A DNA stretch of 48,209 bases from Clostridiales bacterium (GTDB lineage Bacteria > Bacillota > Clostridia > Oscillospirales > QAMX01), in the NCBI GenBank assembly GCA_012800055.1, contig JAAZKA010000075.1, positions 1 through 48,209 on the forward strand. Reading direction: 5' to 3'. The notes beneath the pieces were generated by a model. It was not told the origin of the DNA and ran no database searches. It was given only the letters and a program-made list of their open reading frames with translations. This document shows, piece by piece, positions 39,111 through 47,352 of this stretch. Made by a program: the position numbers and the translations under genes. The stretch's first letter is position 1. The number at the start of each line of letters is the position of its first letter.

Positions 39111-40571
39111 TTACGCGATATAGGTGGACGCGGAGGTATCGCCGCCGCGGCCGGTCCAGTTGGTGTGGAAGAACTCGCCGCGCGCGCGGTCGATACGCTC
39201 GTAGGTGTGCGCGCCGAAATAGTCGCGCTGCGCCTGCAGGAGGTTCTGCGGCAGATGCTCGCAGCGGTATCCGTCGAAGTAAGTGAGCGCGGAGGAGAAC
39301 GCCGGGGTCGGCAGTCCGGCCATCGTCGCGGTCGAGACAACCTTGCGCCACGCCGGCACGAGGGAGAGGATCTTCTCCTTGAAGTACGGGTCGAGCAGCA
39401 GGTTCGACAGCGCCGGGTCCCTGTCGTAGGCTTCCTTGATCTTGCCGAGGAAGACCGAGCGGATGATGCAGCCGCCGCGCCACATGAGGGCGATGCCTCC
39501 GTAGTTGAGGTTCCAGCCGTAGGTCTTGGCAGCGGAACGCATGAGGGTGTAGCCCTGGGCGTAGGAGATGATTTTAGAGGCGAGCAGCGCGCCGCGGATA
39601 TTCTCAACAAACGCGGTCTTTTCCTCAGCCGTGCCGGAGAACTTCCCGCAGCTGCCGCCGAGGATGCCGGACGCCTCGACACGCTCATCCTTCAAAGCAG
39701 ACAGGAAGCGGGCGAAGACAGCCTCTCCGATGAGCGTGAGCGGAATGCCCTCATCGAGCGCGGCGATGGCGGTCCACTTGCCGGTCCCCTTCTGGCCGGC
39801 GGTGTCGAGAATCTTATCGACAATCGACGAGCCGTCGGCATCCTTGTACGCGAGGATGTCGCGGGTGATCTCGATGAGGTAGGAGTCGAGGTCGGTCTTA
39901 TTCCACGCGGCGAAGACTTCGTGCATCTCGTCGTTGGACATGCCGAGGTAGTCGCGCATGAGATGGTAGGCTTCGCAGATGAGCTGCATGTCGCCGTACT
40001 CGATGCCGTTGTGAACCATCTTGACAAAGTGACCCGCGCCGTTTTCGCCGACCCAGTCGCAGCAGGGCGAGCCGTCTTCGACGTGCGCGCAGATGGACTG
40101 GAAGATATCCTTGACATGCGGCCACGCGGCAGGCGATCCGCCGGGCATCATGGACGGGCCGAGCAGTGCGCCTTCCTCACCGCCGGACACACCGGTGCCG
40201 ATGTACAGAAAGCCGCGGCTCTCGAGGTCCGCACAGCGGCGGATGGTATCCGGAAAGTGGGAGTTTCCGCCGTCAATGATGATGTCGCCCGGCTCAAGGA
40301 CGGTCAAGAGCTTCTCGATGAAGTCATCGACCGGCTGTCCGGCTTTGACCATCAGCATCACGCGGCGCGGCTTCTTAAGATTTGCAGCCAGCTCCTCGAG
40401 AGAGTAGGTACCGATGATGTTTTTGCCCTTCGCACGACCTTCAACAAACTTCGTGACCTTATCGGTCGTGCGGTTGAACACCGCGACGGTAAAACCCTTG
40501 GACTCCATGTTCATCACAAGGTTTTCACCCATGACGGCAAGTCCGATCAGACCGATGTCTGCTTTTTTCAT
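39111..40571 (-). CDS. gnd: 6-phosphogluconate dehydrogenase, decarboxylating
   Basis: Oxidises 6-phosphogluconate to ribulose 5-phosphate plus CO2 with NADP+ expected from NRTTDKV. The 486-residue long-form protein starts MKKADIGLIGLAVMGENL, has SGGEEGALLGPSMMPGG, the catalytic Lys in GHFVKMVHNGIEYGDM and the C-terminal TNWTGRGGDTSASTYIA. AAAGGAG lies before ATG 40571. It is the third gene of the operon; no glucose-6-phosphate dehydrogenase is near, which suggests its substrate comes from an imported sugar acid. Confidence 0.97.
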   Translation of the reverse strand: MKKADIGLIGLAVMGENLVMNMESKGFTVAVFNRTTDKVTKFVEGRAKGKNIIGTYSLEELAANLKKPRRVMLMVKAGQPVDDFIEKLLTVLEPGDIIIDGGNSHFPDTIRRCADLESRGFLYIGTGVSGGEEGALLGPSMMPGGSPAAWPHVKDIFQSICAHVEDGSPCCDWVGENGAGHFVKMVHNGIEYGDMQLICEAYHLMRDYLGMSNDEMHEVFAAWNKTDLDSYLIEITRDILAYKDADGSSIVDKILDTAGQKGTGKWTAIAALDEGIPLTLIGEAVFARFLSALKDERVEASGILGGSCGKFSGTAEEKTAFVENIRGALLASKIISYAQGYTLMRSAAKTYGWNLNYGGIALMWRGGCIIRSVFLGKIKEAYDRDPALSNLLLDPYFKEKILSLVPAWRKVVSTATMAGLPTPAFSSALTYFDGYRCEHLPQNLLQAQRDYFGAHTYERIDRARGEFFHTNWTGRGGDTSASTYIA

Positions 40572-40617
40572 AGTATACTCCTTTATGATTCTTTAGATTG
40601 TTATAAGAGTGAATCGT

Positions 40618-41694
40618 TTAGCGCTTTACTCTTGCGTTGCCCTTCCAGATATCCCAGACTTGGGACTCGTCGGCGGGCGTCGCATAGTCGGTGAGGACGG
40701 TCGTCGCGAGGACACCGGTCGCCCAGCCGAAGTGCAGGCAATCTTCGTAGGAGAAGCCCCTGAGGATACCGTAGAGCAGACCGCCGACGAAACCGTCGCC
40801 GCCGCCGATGCGGTCGAGCACCGGGATCGGACGCGGGTCTGCAACATTCCACTTGCCGCCGGCGTTGAGGATCGCGCCCCAGAGGTGCTCGTTGGCGGAG
40901 ATGACCTCACGCAGCGTTGTGGCAAAGACGGACGCGTTCGGGTAGGCCTTCTTGACCTCCTCGATCATGCCCTTAAAGCCTTCGATCTTCGCGGATAAGT
41001 CCTTGCCGCCCGCCTCCGGACCCTTGACGCCCAGAGCAAGCTGGAAGTCCTCCTCGTTGCCGATCAGAATGTCCGTGACGGATGCAATCTCGGAGAAAAT
41101 CTCGCGCAGTTCTTTCTCACGGTTCTTCCAGAACGACGCGCGGTAGTTGAGGTCAAACGAGATGCGCGTGCCGTACTTCTTCGCGGCGCGGGCAAGCTCC
41201 AGACAGAAGATGCTCGTTTCGTGGGACAGCGCACCGACCAAGCCTGACAGATGCAGAATCTGGACGCCCTCCGTGCCGAAGATGCGCTCAAGGTCGAAGT
41301 CACGGATGTTGAGCGTCAGGCCGACTTCACCGGCGCGGTCGTTGGCGACACGCGGGCCGCGCAGACCATAACCGGAATCGGCGATGTTGAACTGGTGACG
41401 GTAGCCCCACGGCCCGCCCTGCGGAACTTCGCGGCCTTCGTAGTCGATGTTGCGCAAGCGCAGACTGTTTTTGATGAACGCGGCGATCGGACTGTCCTCG
41501 ACAAACGTCGTCAGCACCTTCGTCGGAAGTCCCAGAGACGCCGAAATGTTCAGGACATTGGTCTCGGCACTGGTCGCGTGCATGAAATAGTTGGTGCTCG
41601 TGTGCACCGGCTGACGGTCGGCGGGCGTGATGCGTACGCCCATCGAGGACGGTACAACCAGCGCGTACTTGTAGTTTTCACGAAGTTTCAGCAT
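40618..41694 (-). CDS. PfkB-family sugar kinase, 2-keto-3-deoxygluconate-kinase-like
   Basis: ATP-dependent carbohydrate kinase of the ribokinase fold, 358 residues. The anion-hole/catalytic motif is DRIGGGDGFVGGLLYGI, the N-terminal GG motif is replaced by ATSAETNVLNISASLG, and ISFDLNYRASFW with GNEEDFQ mark the KDG-kinase branch. KDG kinases give KDPG for the Entner-Doudoroff aldolase, but the neighbouring gnd suggests that a gluconate-type acid is another possibility. GGAGG precedes ATG 41694. Second gene of the operon, 33 bases after the amidohydrolase. Confidence 0.85.
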   Translation of the reverse strand: MLKLRENYKYALVVPSSMGVRITPADRQPVHTSTNYFMHATSAETNVLNISASLGLPTKVLTTFVEDSPIAAFIKNSLRLRNIDYEGREVPQGGPWGYRHQFNIADSGYGLRGPRVANDRAGEVGLTLNIRDFDLERIFGTEGVQILHLSGLVGALSHETSIFCLELARAAKKYGTRISFDLNYRASFWKNREKELREIFSEIASVTDILIGNEEDFQLALGVKGPEAGGKDLSAKIEGFKGMIEEVKKAYPNASVFATTLREVISANEHLWGAILNAGGKWNVADPRPIPVLDRIGGGDGFVGGLLYGILRGFSYEDCLHFGWATGVLATTVLTDYATPADESQVWDIWKGNARVKR

Positions 41695-41727
41695 GATATA
41701 ACCTCCAAAAAGATAATACGAAAAAGT

Positions 41728-42765
41728 TTACAGAGATTTGTTTAACGCCGTCAGGTCGGCGCGGATGTCGCTTGCGTACTGCGCGCCTTCCATAAGATCG
41801 GACGTCCATTGGATGTAAGAGGACAGCCGCTCTCGGTCTACCGGACGCGGCGATGCCCCTGCAAAACGGTCGAAGTTCTTCGCGTAGATGTCCGCAAGCG
41901 CCGCCTCGGGCAGCTCAAAACACCGCAGCGACACTCCGCGGTACTCGATCTCATCCGCCGTCTCGAGAATCTGCCGGCACAGCAGGGTGTGCGCTTCACT
42001 CGTCGCGGCGGCGTTGTCGGTACCGAACAGCAGCCGGTTCGAGCGCCGCATCATGAAAGTGCGCCATTCGTCCCGCGCGCTGCTCATGTCCGCGTAGTGC
42101 GTGCCGGGCGTCAGGTCGAAGTTCACGTTGGGATAGCGGTCGAGAATGCCGTCGGCCTCATCGGTACTGCCCGACGCGAAGAAGAAGTGCGCGAAGGTCG
42201 TGCGCAGTCCGGGATGCCGCCGCATCGTCTCCAGAGCCTCGGCGCGTACGGTCTCAAACGACGGGTTGTCCGGCCCTGCGTACCATCCGCGCGCGATCTG
42301 CGCCGGACTCATCTTCGTGATGTCCCAAAAGAAGCGCGGGTCGTTGACGTGCGACAGTACGGGGATGTCATGCGCTTCAAGAAAGCCAAGCATCGGCTCG
42401 TAGACTGCGTCGTCCAGCGGTACGCCTGTGCGCAGCCGGACGTTGGGCTTGCCTTCGATCATCTTCACGCCGTCGAAGCCCACTGCATGGTACATCTTCA
42501 CCTGTTCCAGCAGGCTCTCTGCCGACGCCGTGCCGGTTTCCGGATGTTCAAGACTTGCAAACACGTAGACCGACGGGTCGCGCAGCTTCTGCAGCAGCCC
42601 CAGCACGTTCGAAACACCCTTCGCGCGCGGATAGTAGGACCCGCAGCCTAAAAGACAGTACTTCGCATAGCCGTGCTGCTTCATTCTTGAGGCGATGATA
42701 TCCATGTCCTGCGGGATGCTCACATGAATGTGGATGTCACACACCTGACCTGTATACATAGCCAT
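41728..42765 (-). CDS. Amidohydrolase-family metal-dependent hydrolase
   Basis: TIM-barrel hydrolase of the amidohydrolase-2 type, 345 residues. Metal ligands appear as DIHIHV (HxH), SHVNDPRFFW, TFAHFFF and the final Asp in LLFGTDNAA. The family includes lactonases, decarboxylases and uronate isomerase-related enzymes. As the first gene of a sugar-acid operon, a lactonase or similar ring-opening step is a reasonable guess, not shown by sequence. GGAGG lies four bases before ATG 42765; translation could alternatively start at the Met two codons later. Confidence 0.85.
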   Translation of the reverse strand: MAMYTGQVCDIHIHVSIPQDMDIIASRMKQHGYAKYCLLGCGSYYPRAKGVSNVLGLLQKLRDPSVYVFASLEHPETGTASAESLLEQVKMYHAVGFDGVKMIEGKPNVRLRTGVPLDDAVYEPMLGFLEAHDIPVLSHVNDPRFFWDITKMSPAQIARGWYAGPDNPSFETVRAEALETMRRHPGLRTTFAHFFFASGSTDEADGILDRYPNVNFDLTPGTHYADMSSARDEWRTFMMRRSNRLLFGTDNAAATSEAHTLLCRQILETADEIEYRGVSLRCFELPEAALADIYAKNFDRFAGASPRPVDRERLSSYIQWTSDLMEGAQYASDIRADLTALNKSL

Positions 42766-42805
42766 TGTTCCTCCAATTAAATAAAACCATCCTATCTCAG
42801 TTTGA

Positions 42806-42834
42806 AGTATACCACAAGACCGCGCAGTTGTCAA
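42806..42834 (-). promoter_or_regulatory. Promoter of the sugar-acid operon
   Basis: Minus strand TTGACA (perfect), 17 bases, TATACT. It is the only strong promoter seen upstream of the six minus-strand genes 42765-34782. A leader of about 35 bases follows. Confidence 0.88.
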
Positions 42835-42887
42835 TGTATCCTCCGAAAAAACGGCATTCATCATTAAACTTTTAGTGAATCGGTCTC

Positions 42888-42916
42888 TTTACATCCTCCG
42901 CCGCGCATGTTATGAT
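42888..42916 (+). promoter_or_regulatory. purC: purC promoter
   Basis: TTTACA, 17 bases, TATGAT, 45 bases upstream of the start codon. It diverges from the operon promoter; no purine riboswitch fits in the 40-base leader. Confidence 0.7.
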
Positions 42917-42961
42917 GTTTGCATACAGGAAACGCCCCATACCGCTTCAGGAGGAACTTTT

Positions 42962-43819
42962 ATGAAGCCCACACCCATTGCATCCGGCAAGGTCCGCGAG
43001 ATCTACGCCGTTGACGCGTCCCATCTGCTGATCGTCACCACCGACCGCATCTCCGCGTTCGATGTCATCATGCCCACACCCATCGAGGGAAAGGGAAAAA
43101 TTCTCAACGCGCTGTCCATGTTCTGGTTCGATTACACGAAGGATATCATCCCGAACCATGTGGTCACTCCGGACAGCCGGAGGTTCCCCGCGCCGTTTTG
43201 CGGCATGCCGGAGCTTGAGGGCCGCGCGATGCTGGTGAAGAAGCTGAAAATGCTGCCCATCGAGTGCATCGTGCGCGGGTACATCACCGGCTCCGGCTGG
43301 GCAAGCTACCAGAAGTCCGGCGAGGTCTGCGGCATCCGGCTGCCGGAAGGTCTGCAGGAGTCCCAGAAGCTGCCGGAGCCGATCTTCACCCCCTCCACCA
43401 AGGCCGACGAAGGCCACGACGAAAACATCAGCTTCGAGCGCATGTGCGAGATCGTCGGTACGGAGATGGCGGGAAAGCTGCGCACGGCAACGATCGACGT
43501 GTATAAGGCGTGCGCGGACTATGCGGCGAGCCGGGGCATCCTCATCGCCGATACGAAGTTCGAGTTCGGGCTTGATGAAAACGGCGTGCTGACCTTAGGC
43601 GATGAGGTGCTGACGCCGGATTCGTCCAGGTTCTGGCCGGCGGCGGACTACGCCGTGGGCAGAGGACAGCAGAGCTTTGATAAGCAGTATCTGAGGGACT
43701 GGCTGAAAAAGGAGAAGCTCAACGGCGTGGAGCCGGGGCCGCAGCTTCCGGCAGATGTCGTGGAGCAGACAAAGCGGAAGTACCTCGAGGCCGCAAAGAA
43801 GCTGGGTATCCATCTGTAA
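42962..43819 (+). CDS. purC: Phosphoribosylaminoimidazole-succinocarboxamide synthase (SAICAR synthase)
   Basis: Purine-biosynthesis step joining CAIR and aspartate with ATP. The 285-residue protein opens SGKVREIYAVD, then RISAFDVIMPTPIEGKG, MLPIECIVRGYITGSG and ILIADTKFEFGLDENG, the usual purC blocks. AGGAGG lies seven bases before ATG 42962. It stands alone; other pur genes are not in the window. The length suits the long (yeast-type) class of about 285-300. Confidence 0.97.
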   Translation: MKPTPIASGKVREIYAVDASHLLIVTTDRISAFDVIMPTPIEGKGKILNALSMFWFDYTKDIIPNHVVTPDSRRFPAPFCGMPELEGRAMLVKKLKMLPIECIVRGYITGSGWASYQKSGEVCGIRLPEGLQESQKLPEPIFTPSTKADEGHDENISFERMCEIVGTEMAGKLRTATIDVYKACADYAASRGILIADTKFEFGLDENGVLTLGDEVLTPDSSRFWPAADYAVGRGQQSFDKQYLRDWLKKEKLNGVEPGPQLPADVVEQTKRKYLEAAKKLGIHL

Positions 43820-43841
43820 GCGGAAGCATGCGCCCCGTGCA

Positions 43842-43862
43842 GGAGATTCCTGCGGAATCTCC
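43842..43862 (+). terminator. Hairpin after purC
   Basis: GGAGATTCC and GGAATCTCC pair over nine bases with loop TGC. No direct U-run follows; a second hairpin lies just downstream at 43875-43898. The two together resemble an interspersed intergenic repeat. Confidence 0.6.
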
Positions 43863-43874
43863 CAAAAGCTTTCT

Positions 43875-43898
43875 GCTTCTTTTTCACGAAAAAGAAGC
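43875..43898 (+). repeat. Second hairpin of the post-purC intergenic repeat
   Basis: GCTTCTTTTT and AAAAAGAAGC form ten pairs around CACG. The region 43820-43955 has no gene; the minus-strand reading frame over it is considered a by-product of this repeat. Confidence 0.55.
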
Positions 43899-43955
43899 GC
43901 ATCCCGGCCCCCGTCGTTCCCCGTACTCCATCCCCGCAAAAACATCAGCGGAATG

Positions 43956-43992
43956 AAAAAACGCCGCTCCCGTGTGATGACGGGAGCGGCGT
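43956..43992 (-). terminator. Terminator of the aldolase gene
   Basis: ACGCCGCTCCCGT and ACGGGAGCGGCGT form a perfect 13-bp stem with a six-base loop, then six T on the minus strand. It begins 10 bases past the stop. Confidence 0.95.
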
Positions 43993-44001
43993 ATCATATC
44001 T

Positions 44002-44976
44002 TTAGAAAAGGGAAGCTTTGCCGGCGCAGCCGAGAACGTTGACAAGTTTGTGCTTTACAATCTGCTTGATGTTCTCGCGGGCGGGCCTGAGGTACTGACG
44101 GGGATCGAAGTGATCCGGATGCTCGCTGAAATACTGGCGGATTGAACCGGTCATCGCAAGACGCAGGTCGGAGTCGATGTTGATCTTGCAGACGCTCATG
44201 CGGGCAGCCTCACGCAGCTGGTCTTCGGGGATGCCGACGGCGTCGGGCATTTTGCCGCCGTTGTCGTTGATCATCTTGACGAAGTTCTGCGGGACGGAGG
44301 ATGAGCCGTGGAGGACGATCGGGAAACCCGGCAGACGGCGGGAAACTTCCTTCAGAATGTCGAAGCGGAGGGGCGGCGGTACCAGGACACCCTGCGCATT
44401 GCGGGTGCACTGCGCGGCGGTGAACTTATACGCGCCGTGGGAGGTGCCGATGGCGATCGCCAGAGAGTCGACGCCCGTCTTCGTGACGAACTCCTCAACC
44501 TCGGCCGGATCGGTGTAGGACGAATCCTCGGCGGAGACGTTGATCGCGTCCTCGATACCCGCGAGACGACCCAGCTCGCCCTCAACGACGACGCCGTGCG
44601 CGTGTGCGTAATCGACGACCTTCTTCGTCAGCGCGATGTTATCCTCGAGCTTGAGGTGCGAACCGTCGATCATGACGCTCGTGAAACCGCCGTCCACGCA
44701 GGACTTGCACAGTTCGAACGTATCGCCGTGGTCCAGATGCAAGCAGATCGGGAGATCGGTCTCGATGATCGCAGCTTCGACGAGCTTCATCAGATAGGTG
44801 TGGTTCGCGTATTTACGCGCACCGGACGAAACCTGCAGAATCAGCGGAGCATTCTCTTCCTTCGCGGCTTCGGTGATGCCCTGGATGATCTCCATGTTGT
44901 TGACGTTGAACGCGCCGATGGCGTAACCGTTCTTATAGGCGTCCTCAAACATGGCTTTAGATGTGACAAGAGCCAT
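44002..44976 (-). CDS. fba: Class II fructose-bisphosphate aldolase
   Basis: Zinc-dependent aldolase of glycolysis, 324 residues. Active-site and metal blocks are YAIGAFNVNNMEI, CLHLDHGDTFELCK, MIDGSHLKLEDN, VEGELGRLAGIED, GTSHGAYKF and FPIVLHGSSSVP. AGGAGG lies ten bases before ATG 44976. It is monocistronic with its own promoter and terminator. A related tagatose-bisphosphate or sulfo-sugar aldolase cannot be fully excluded, but the sequence fits the FBP type. Confidence 0.95.
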   Translation of the reverse strand: MALVTSKAMFEDAYKNGYAIGAFNVNNMEIIQGITEAAKEENAPLILQVSSGARKYANHTYLMKLVEAAIIETDLPICLHLDHGDTFELCKSCVDGGFTSVMIDGSHLKLEDNIALTKKVVDYAHAHGVVVEGELGRLAGIEDAINVSAEDSSYTDPAEVEEFVTKTGVDSLAIAIGTSHGAYKFTAAQCTRNAQGVLVPPPLRFDILKEVSRRLPGFPIVLHGSSSVPQNFVKMINDNGGKMPDAVGIPEDQLREAARMSVCKINIDSDLRLAMTGSIRQYFSEHPDHFDPRQYLRPARENIKQIVKHKLVNVLGCAGKASLF

Positions 44977-45009
44977 TTGAATAGTTCCTCCTAGAAATGA
45001 GTTCTTCTA

Positions 45010-45037
45010 ATTGTACCATATTCCGCCAAAAAATCAA
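45010..45037 (-). promoter_or_regulatory. fba: fba promoter
   Basis: Minus strand TTGATT, 16 bases, TACAAT; 33 bases upstream of the start codon. The stretch from 45038 to the end of the glycyl-radical gene holds no other recognisable signal. Confidence 0.7.
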
Positions 45038-45102
45038 GCCCTGAAACAGAGAATTAATGAATATCCTCTGCCATTTTTTGTACAAACATAACGGGGGTTC
45101 CG

Positions 45103-47223
45103 CTACTTCTGCTGCGTCGTACGCGCGATGACCATGTCCTGCCACTCCTTGGACAGCGTCACAAACCGCGCCGACCACCCCGCCAGCCTCACCGACAGCG
45201 ACCGGTAGCGCTCCGGATGCTTCTGCGCGTCCAGCAGCTCCCGGTTGTCCACCACGTCGAACTGCATGAAAATCCCGCCCAGTTCGCAGAAGGCCCGTAC
45301 CAAGCCCTCGATCACCGCCGTCCCGCGCTCCTCCGTCAGCGTGTTCGGGCCCAGCTTCACATCCAGCGCCGTCCCGCATGTCAAACCCTGCAGGCCCAGT
45401 TTGCAGTGCGACCGGATCACCGCGCTCACACCCTCGACGTCCGTCCCCGGCGTCGGGCACAGGTTTGACGCCAAATATGTCCCGTACGGGAACCCGTGCG
45501 CGTGCGCAAACCGGTTCTTCGCCCACTCGATTTGCCGCCCGAACGTGCTTGCACCCGCCGGCCGCAGGACCCCCTCGCGTTCGCGTACCCGCTCCACCAT
45601 TTCGATGTAGTCGCCCATCAGACGTGTCCCCAGCGCGTCCACCGCGTCGGAGTCGTTGCCCCACATCGTCACATGGCTGCGTACATACGCCCGCAGATCC
45701 TCGTGCCCTTCCCAGTTGCCGCGCAGAATGTCCATGAACTCCCGGAATTCCAGACGGCGTTCATCAAAGACCAGCGTGCGCACCGTGTGCAGCGCGTTGA
45801 TCACATCCGCCACCCCGCCGATGTGCGGTGACGCGACCGTAAAGCGCGGACCGAGGTCGTAGTAGTTGCGCGCCGACTCCATCGAACCGTACTCCAAAAG
45901 GCTCACCACCGGCGTCGGAAGTGCGCCCCACTCGCGCCGCCGTTTCGTATCGATCTCTTTCTGCAGCTCGTCCACAAAGTCTGACAGCCGCCCGATATAC
46001 GCCGCGTATAAGCTCTCGAAGTCCGCATAATCCGGACTCTCCGCCTCGCCCAGGCAGAAAACATCACGCTGTAAAAGCTCGTATGCGTCGAACGGCCGGT
46101 AGTAGAAGCACGTCTCACCGGGCACCTGAATCTCCCAGCAGCCGTCGTTGGCAAACCGTCTGGCATCGCGGACATCGTAACCGAAGCGTACCATGCTTTC
46201 AATGATTTGCGTCTCGTTATAGACCGCGATGACCCCACCGCCGTGCCGGATGTTGCGCGCCGCCAGGTCGAGCACCCACGCCGGCGTCTCGCGGTTCACC
46301 CGGATCGCTACCGGATAGTCGGAGATCGGCAGCTCCTCAAGCACTTCCAGCACCAGCCGCGTGACGTCGTTTGCCACCTCACGGCCGTCCGCGTCGATGC
46401 CCGCCAGGATGATGTTCTGGTAGTGCTGCGCGTCGCCGGAAACCGTCGGCTCGAGCGTGATCCACTCGCAGCCATGGATGAGCATCGACGCGATCAGCTC
46501 ACGCGCGAAGTCCATCGTGATGCGTCCGGTTTCCAGGTCGCGTTTGAGGTACGGCCCGAGCATCTCGTCCACGCGCCCGAGTCCCGGCCAGTTGCCGCAC
46601 AGCCGCTGCCATGAGAACAGGAACCACAGCGCCTGCACCGCCTCGCGGAAGGTCTCCGGCGGTGCAAACGGCACACGTGCCAGACTCTCCGCGATCTCCC
46701 GGCTCACACGCGAACCGTCCGCCGTGAGTACGTCCATGTACCGTTTGTGGTATACCCGCATCGCCGCGACCGCGTTTTGCATACTCTCGAGCACCTCGCG
46801 CTGAGAATCCGTCAGTGCGGGGTTTTTCAAACGTTCGGTCAGTTCCCGGTCGTACGCGTCGATGCCGTATTTCAGCGCACGGGGAAAATCGGGTGTGTAG
46901 TGTGAAACGCTTAAAAAAACCGGCTCGCCTTTGTACCGCGCGGGGATGGTATGGTTGATGCCGTCGCCGAGTGTTGCGGCTCCCGCGACCAGCTCGTACG
47001 GTGTCACTCGGAGCGGCGCGGTCGAGCAGATGCGCATAATGGCCGCGTCGCAGCGCTTCTGCGCGGATAATTCCTCAAAGTTTTCTATATCATCGAGCGT
47101 GACATACGGCGTACGGCGTGCTGCCCTGCCGTAGACACCGTTAAGAGATATGGCAGCGTAGGTACGAGTCTCACGCGACAGGCGCACAGGACGCGGGATG
47201 GAGGACACGTTGTGAAAATTCAT
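45103..47223 (-). CDS. Glycyl radical enzyme (PFL-like) of unassigned class
   Basis: Large radical enzyme with O2-sensitive chemistry, 706 residues. The C-terminal radical loop is RLAGWSARFVTLSKEWQ with Gly682 as the likely radical site, and the thiyl Cys is Cys362 in NDGCWEIQVPGE. The Cys-Trp-Glu context differs from the GCVE of diol dehydratases and choline lyase and from the CC of pyruvate formate-lyase. LEPTVSGDAQHYQNI and TLTEERGTAVIEGLVRAF are further shared blocks. No activating radical-SAM enzyme is in the window. ATG 47223 follows GAGG; its substrate is unknown. Confidence 0.9.
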   Translation of the reverse strand: MNFHNVSSIPRPVRLSRETRTYAAISLNGVYGRAARRTPYVTLDDIENFEELSAQKRCDAAIMRICSTAPLRVTPYELVAGAATLGDGINHTIPARYKGEPVFLSVSHYTPDFPRALKYGIDAYDRELTERLKNPALTDSQREVLESMQNAVAAMRVYHKRYMDVLTADGSRVSREIAESLARVPFAPPETFREAVQALWFLFSWQRLCGNWPGLGRVDEMLGPYLKRDLETGRITMDFARELIASMLIHGCEWITLEPTVSGDAQHYQNIILAGIDADGREVANDVTRLVLEVLEELPISDYPVAIRVNRETPAWVLDLAARNIRHGGGVIAVYNETQIIESMVRFGYDVRDARRFANDGCWEIQVPGETCFYYRPFDAYELLQRDVFCLGEAESPDYADFESLYAAYIGRLSDFVDELQKEIDTKRRREWGALPTPVVSLLEYGSMESARNYYDLGPRFTVASPHIGGVADVINALHTVRTLVFDERRLEFREFMDILRGNWEGHEDLRAYVRSHVTMWGNDSDAVDALGTRLMGDYIEMVERVREREGVLRPAGASTFGRQIEWAKNRFAHAHGFPYGTYLASNLCPTPGTDVEGVSAVIRSHCKLGLQGLTCGTALDVKLGPNTLTEERGTAVIEGLVRAFCELGGIFMQFDVVDNRELLDAQKHPERYRSLSVRLAGWSARFVTLSKEWQDMVIARTTQQK

Positions 47224-47236
47224 CGTCTTGACCTCT

Positions 47237-47252
47237 CTTTCGGAAATGCCGG
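47237..47252 (-). repeat. Leader motif shared with the GH42-like gene
   Basis: Minus strand CCGGCATTTCCGAAAG, one mismatch from 38240-38255. It is 13 bases before the glycyl-radical start codon and sits beside an AAATGC/GCATTT stem enclosing GGAG/CTCC that resembles the one in the LarA-gene leader. Confidence 0.5.
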
Positions 47253-47267
47253 AGAACTCCCGAATGC

Positions 47268-47296
47268 ATTTTAACACACGCAAAAAAAAATGTCAA
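47268..47296 (-). promoter_or_regulatory. Promoter of the glycyl-radical gene
   Basis: Minus strand TTGACA (perfect), 17 bases (nine T), TAAAAT; about 45 bases upstream of the start. The -35 lies five bases from that of the divergent gene. Confidence 0.85.
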
Positions 47297-47301
47297 GCCC
47301 C

Positions 47302-47330
47302 TTGCAAAACACCTCCGGATGCGGTATACT
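47302..47330 (+). promoter_or_regulatory. Promoter of the DUF4838-type gene
   Basis: TTGCAA, 17 bases, TATACT; a short leader of about 15 bases precedes the SD/ATG at 47353. Confidence 0.8.
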
Positions 47331-47352
47331 GAACGCATAGGAGGTGTATATT

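Noticed and set aside
39047..39688. Upstream 214-codon extension of the histidine phosphatase frame
   Set aside because: Ser/Arg-rich shadow text over gnd; the conserved N-terminus RFIIIRHG starts at 39046.
39030..40694. 554-codon plus-strand frame
   Set aside because: Antisense to gnd, whose protein is near-invariant.
43648..43902. 84-codon minus-strand frame over the purC end
   Set aside because: Lies over purC and the hairpin repeat, with no SD; no sign of a real gene.
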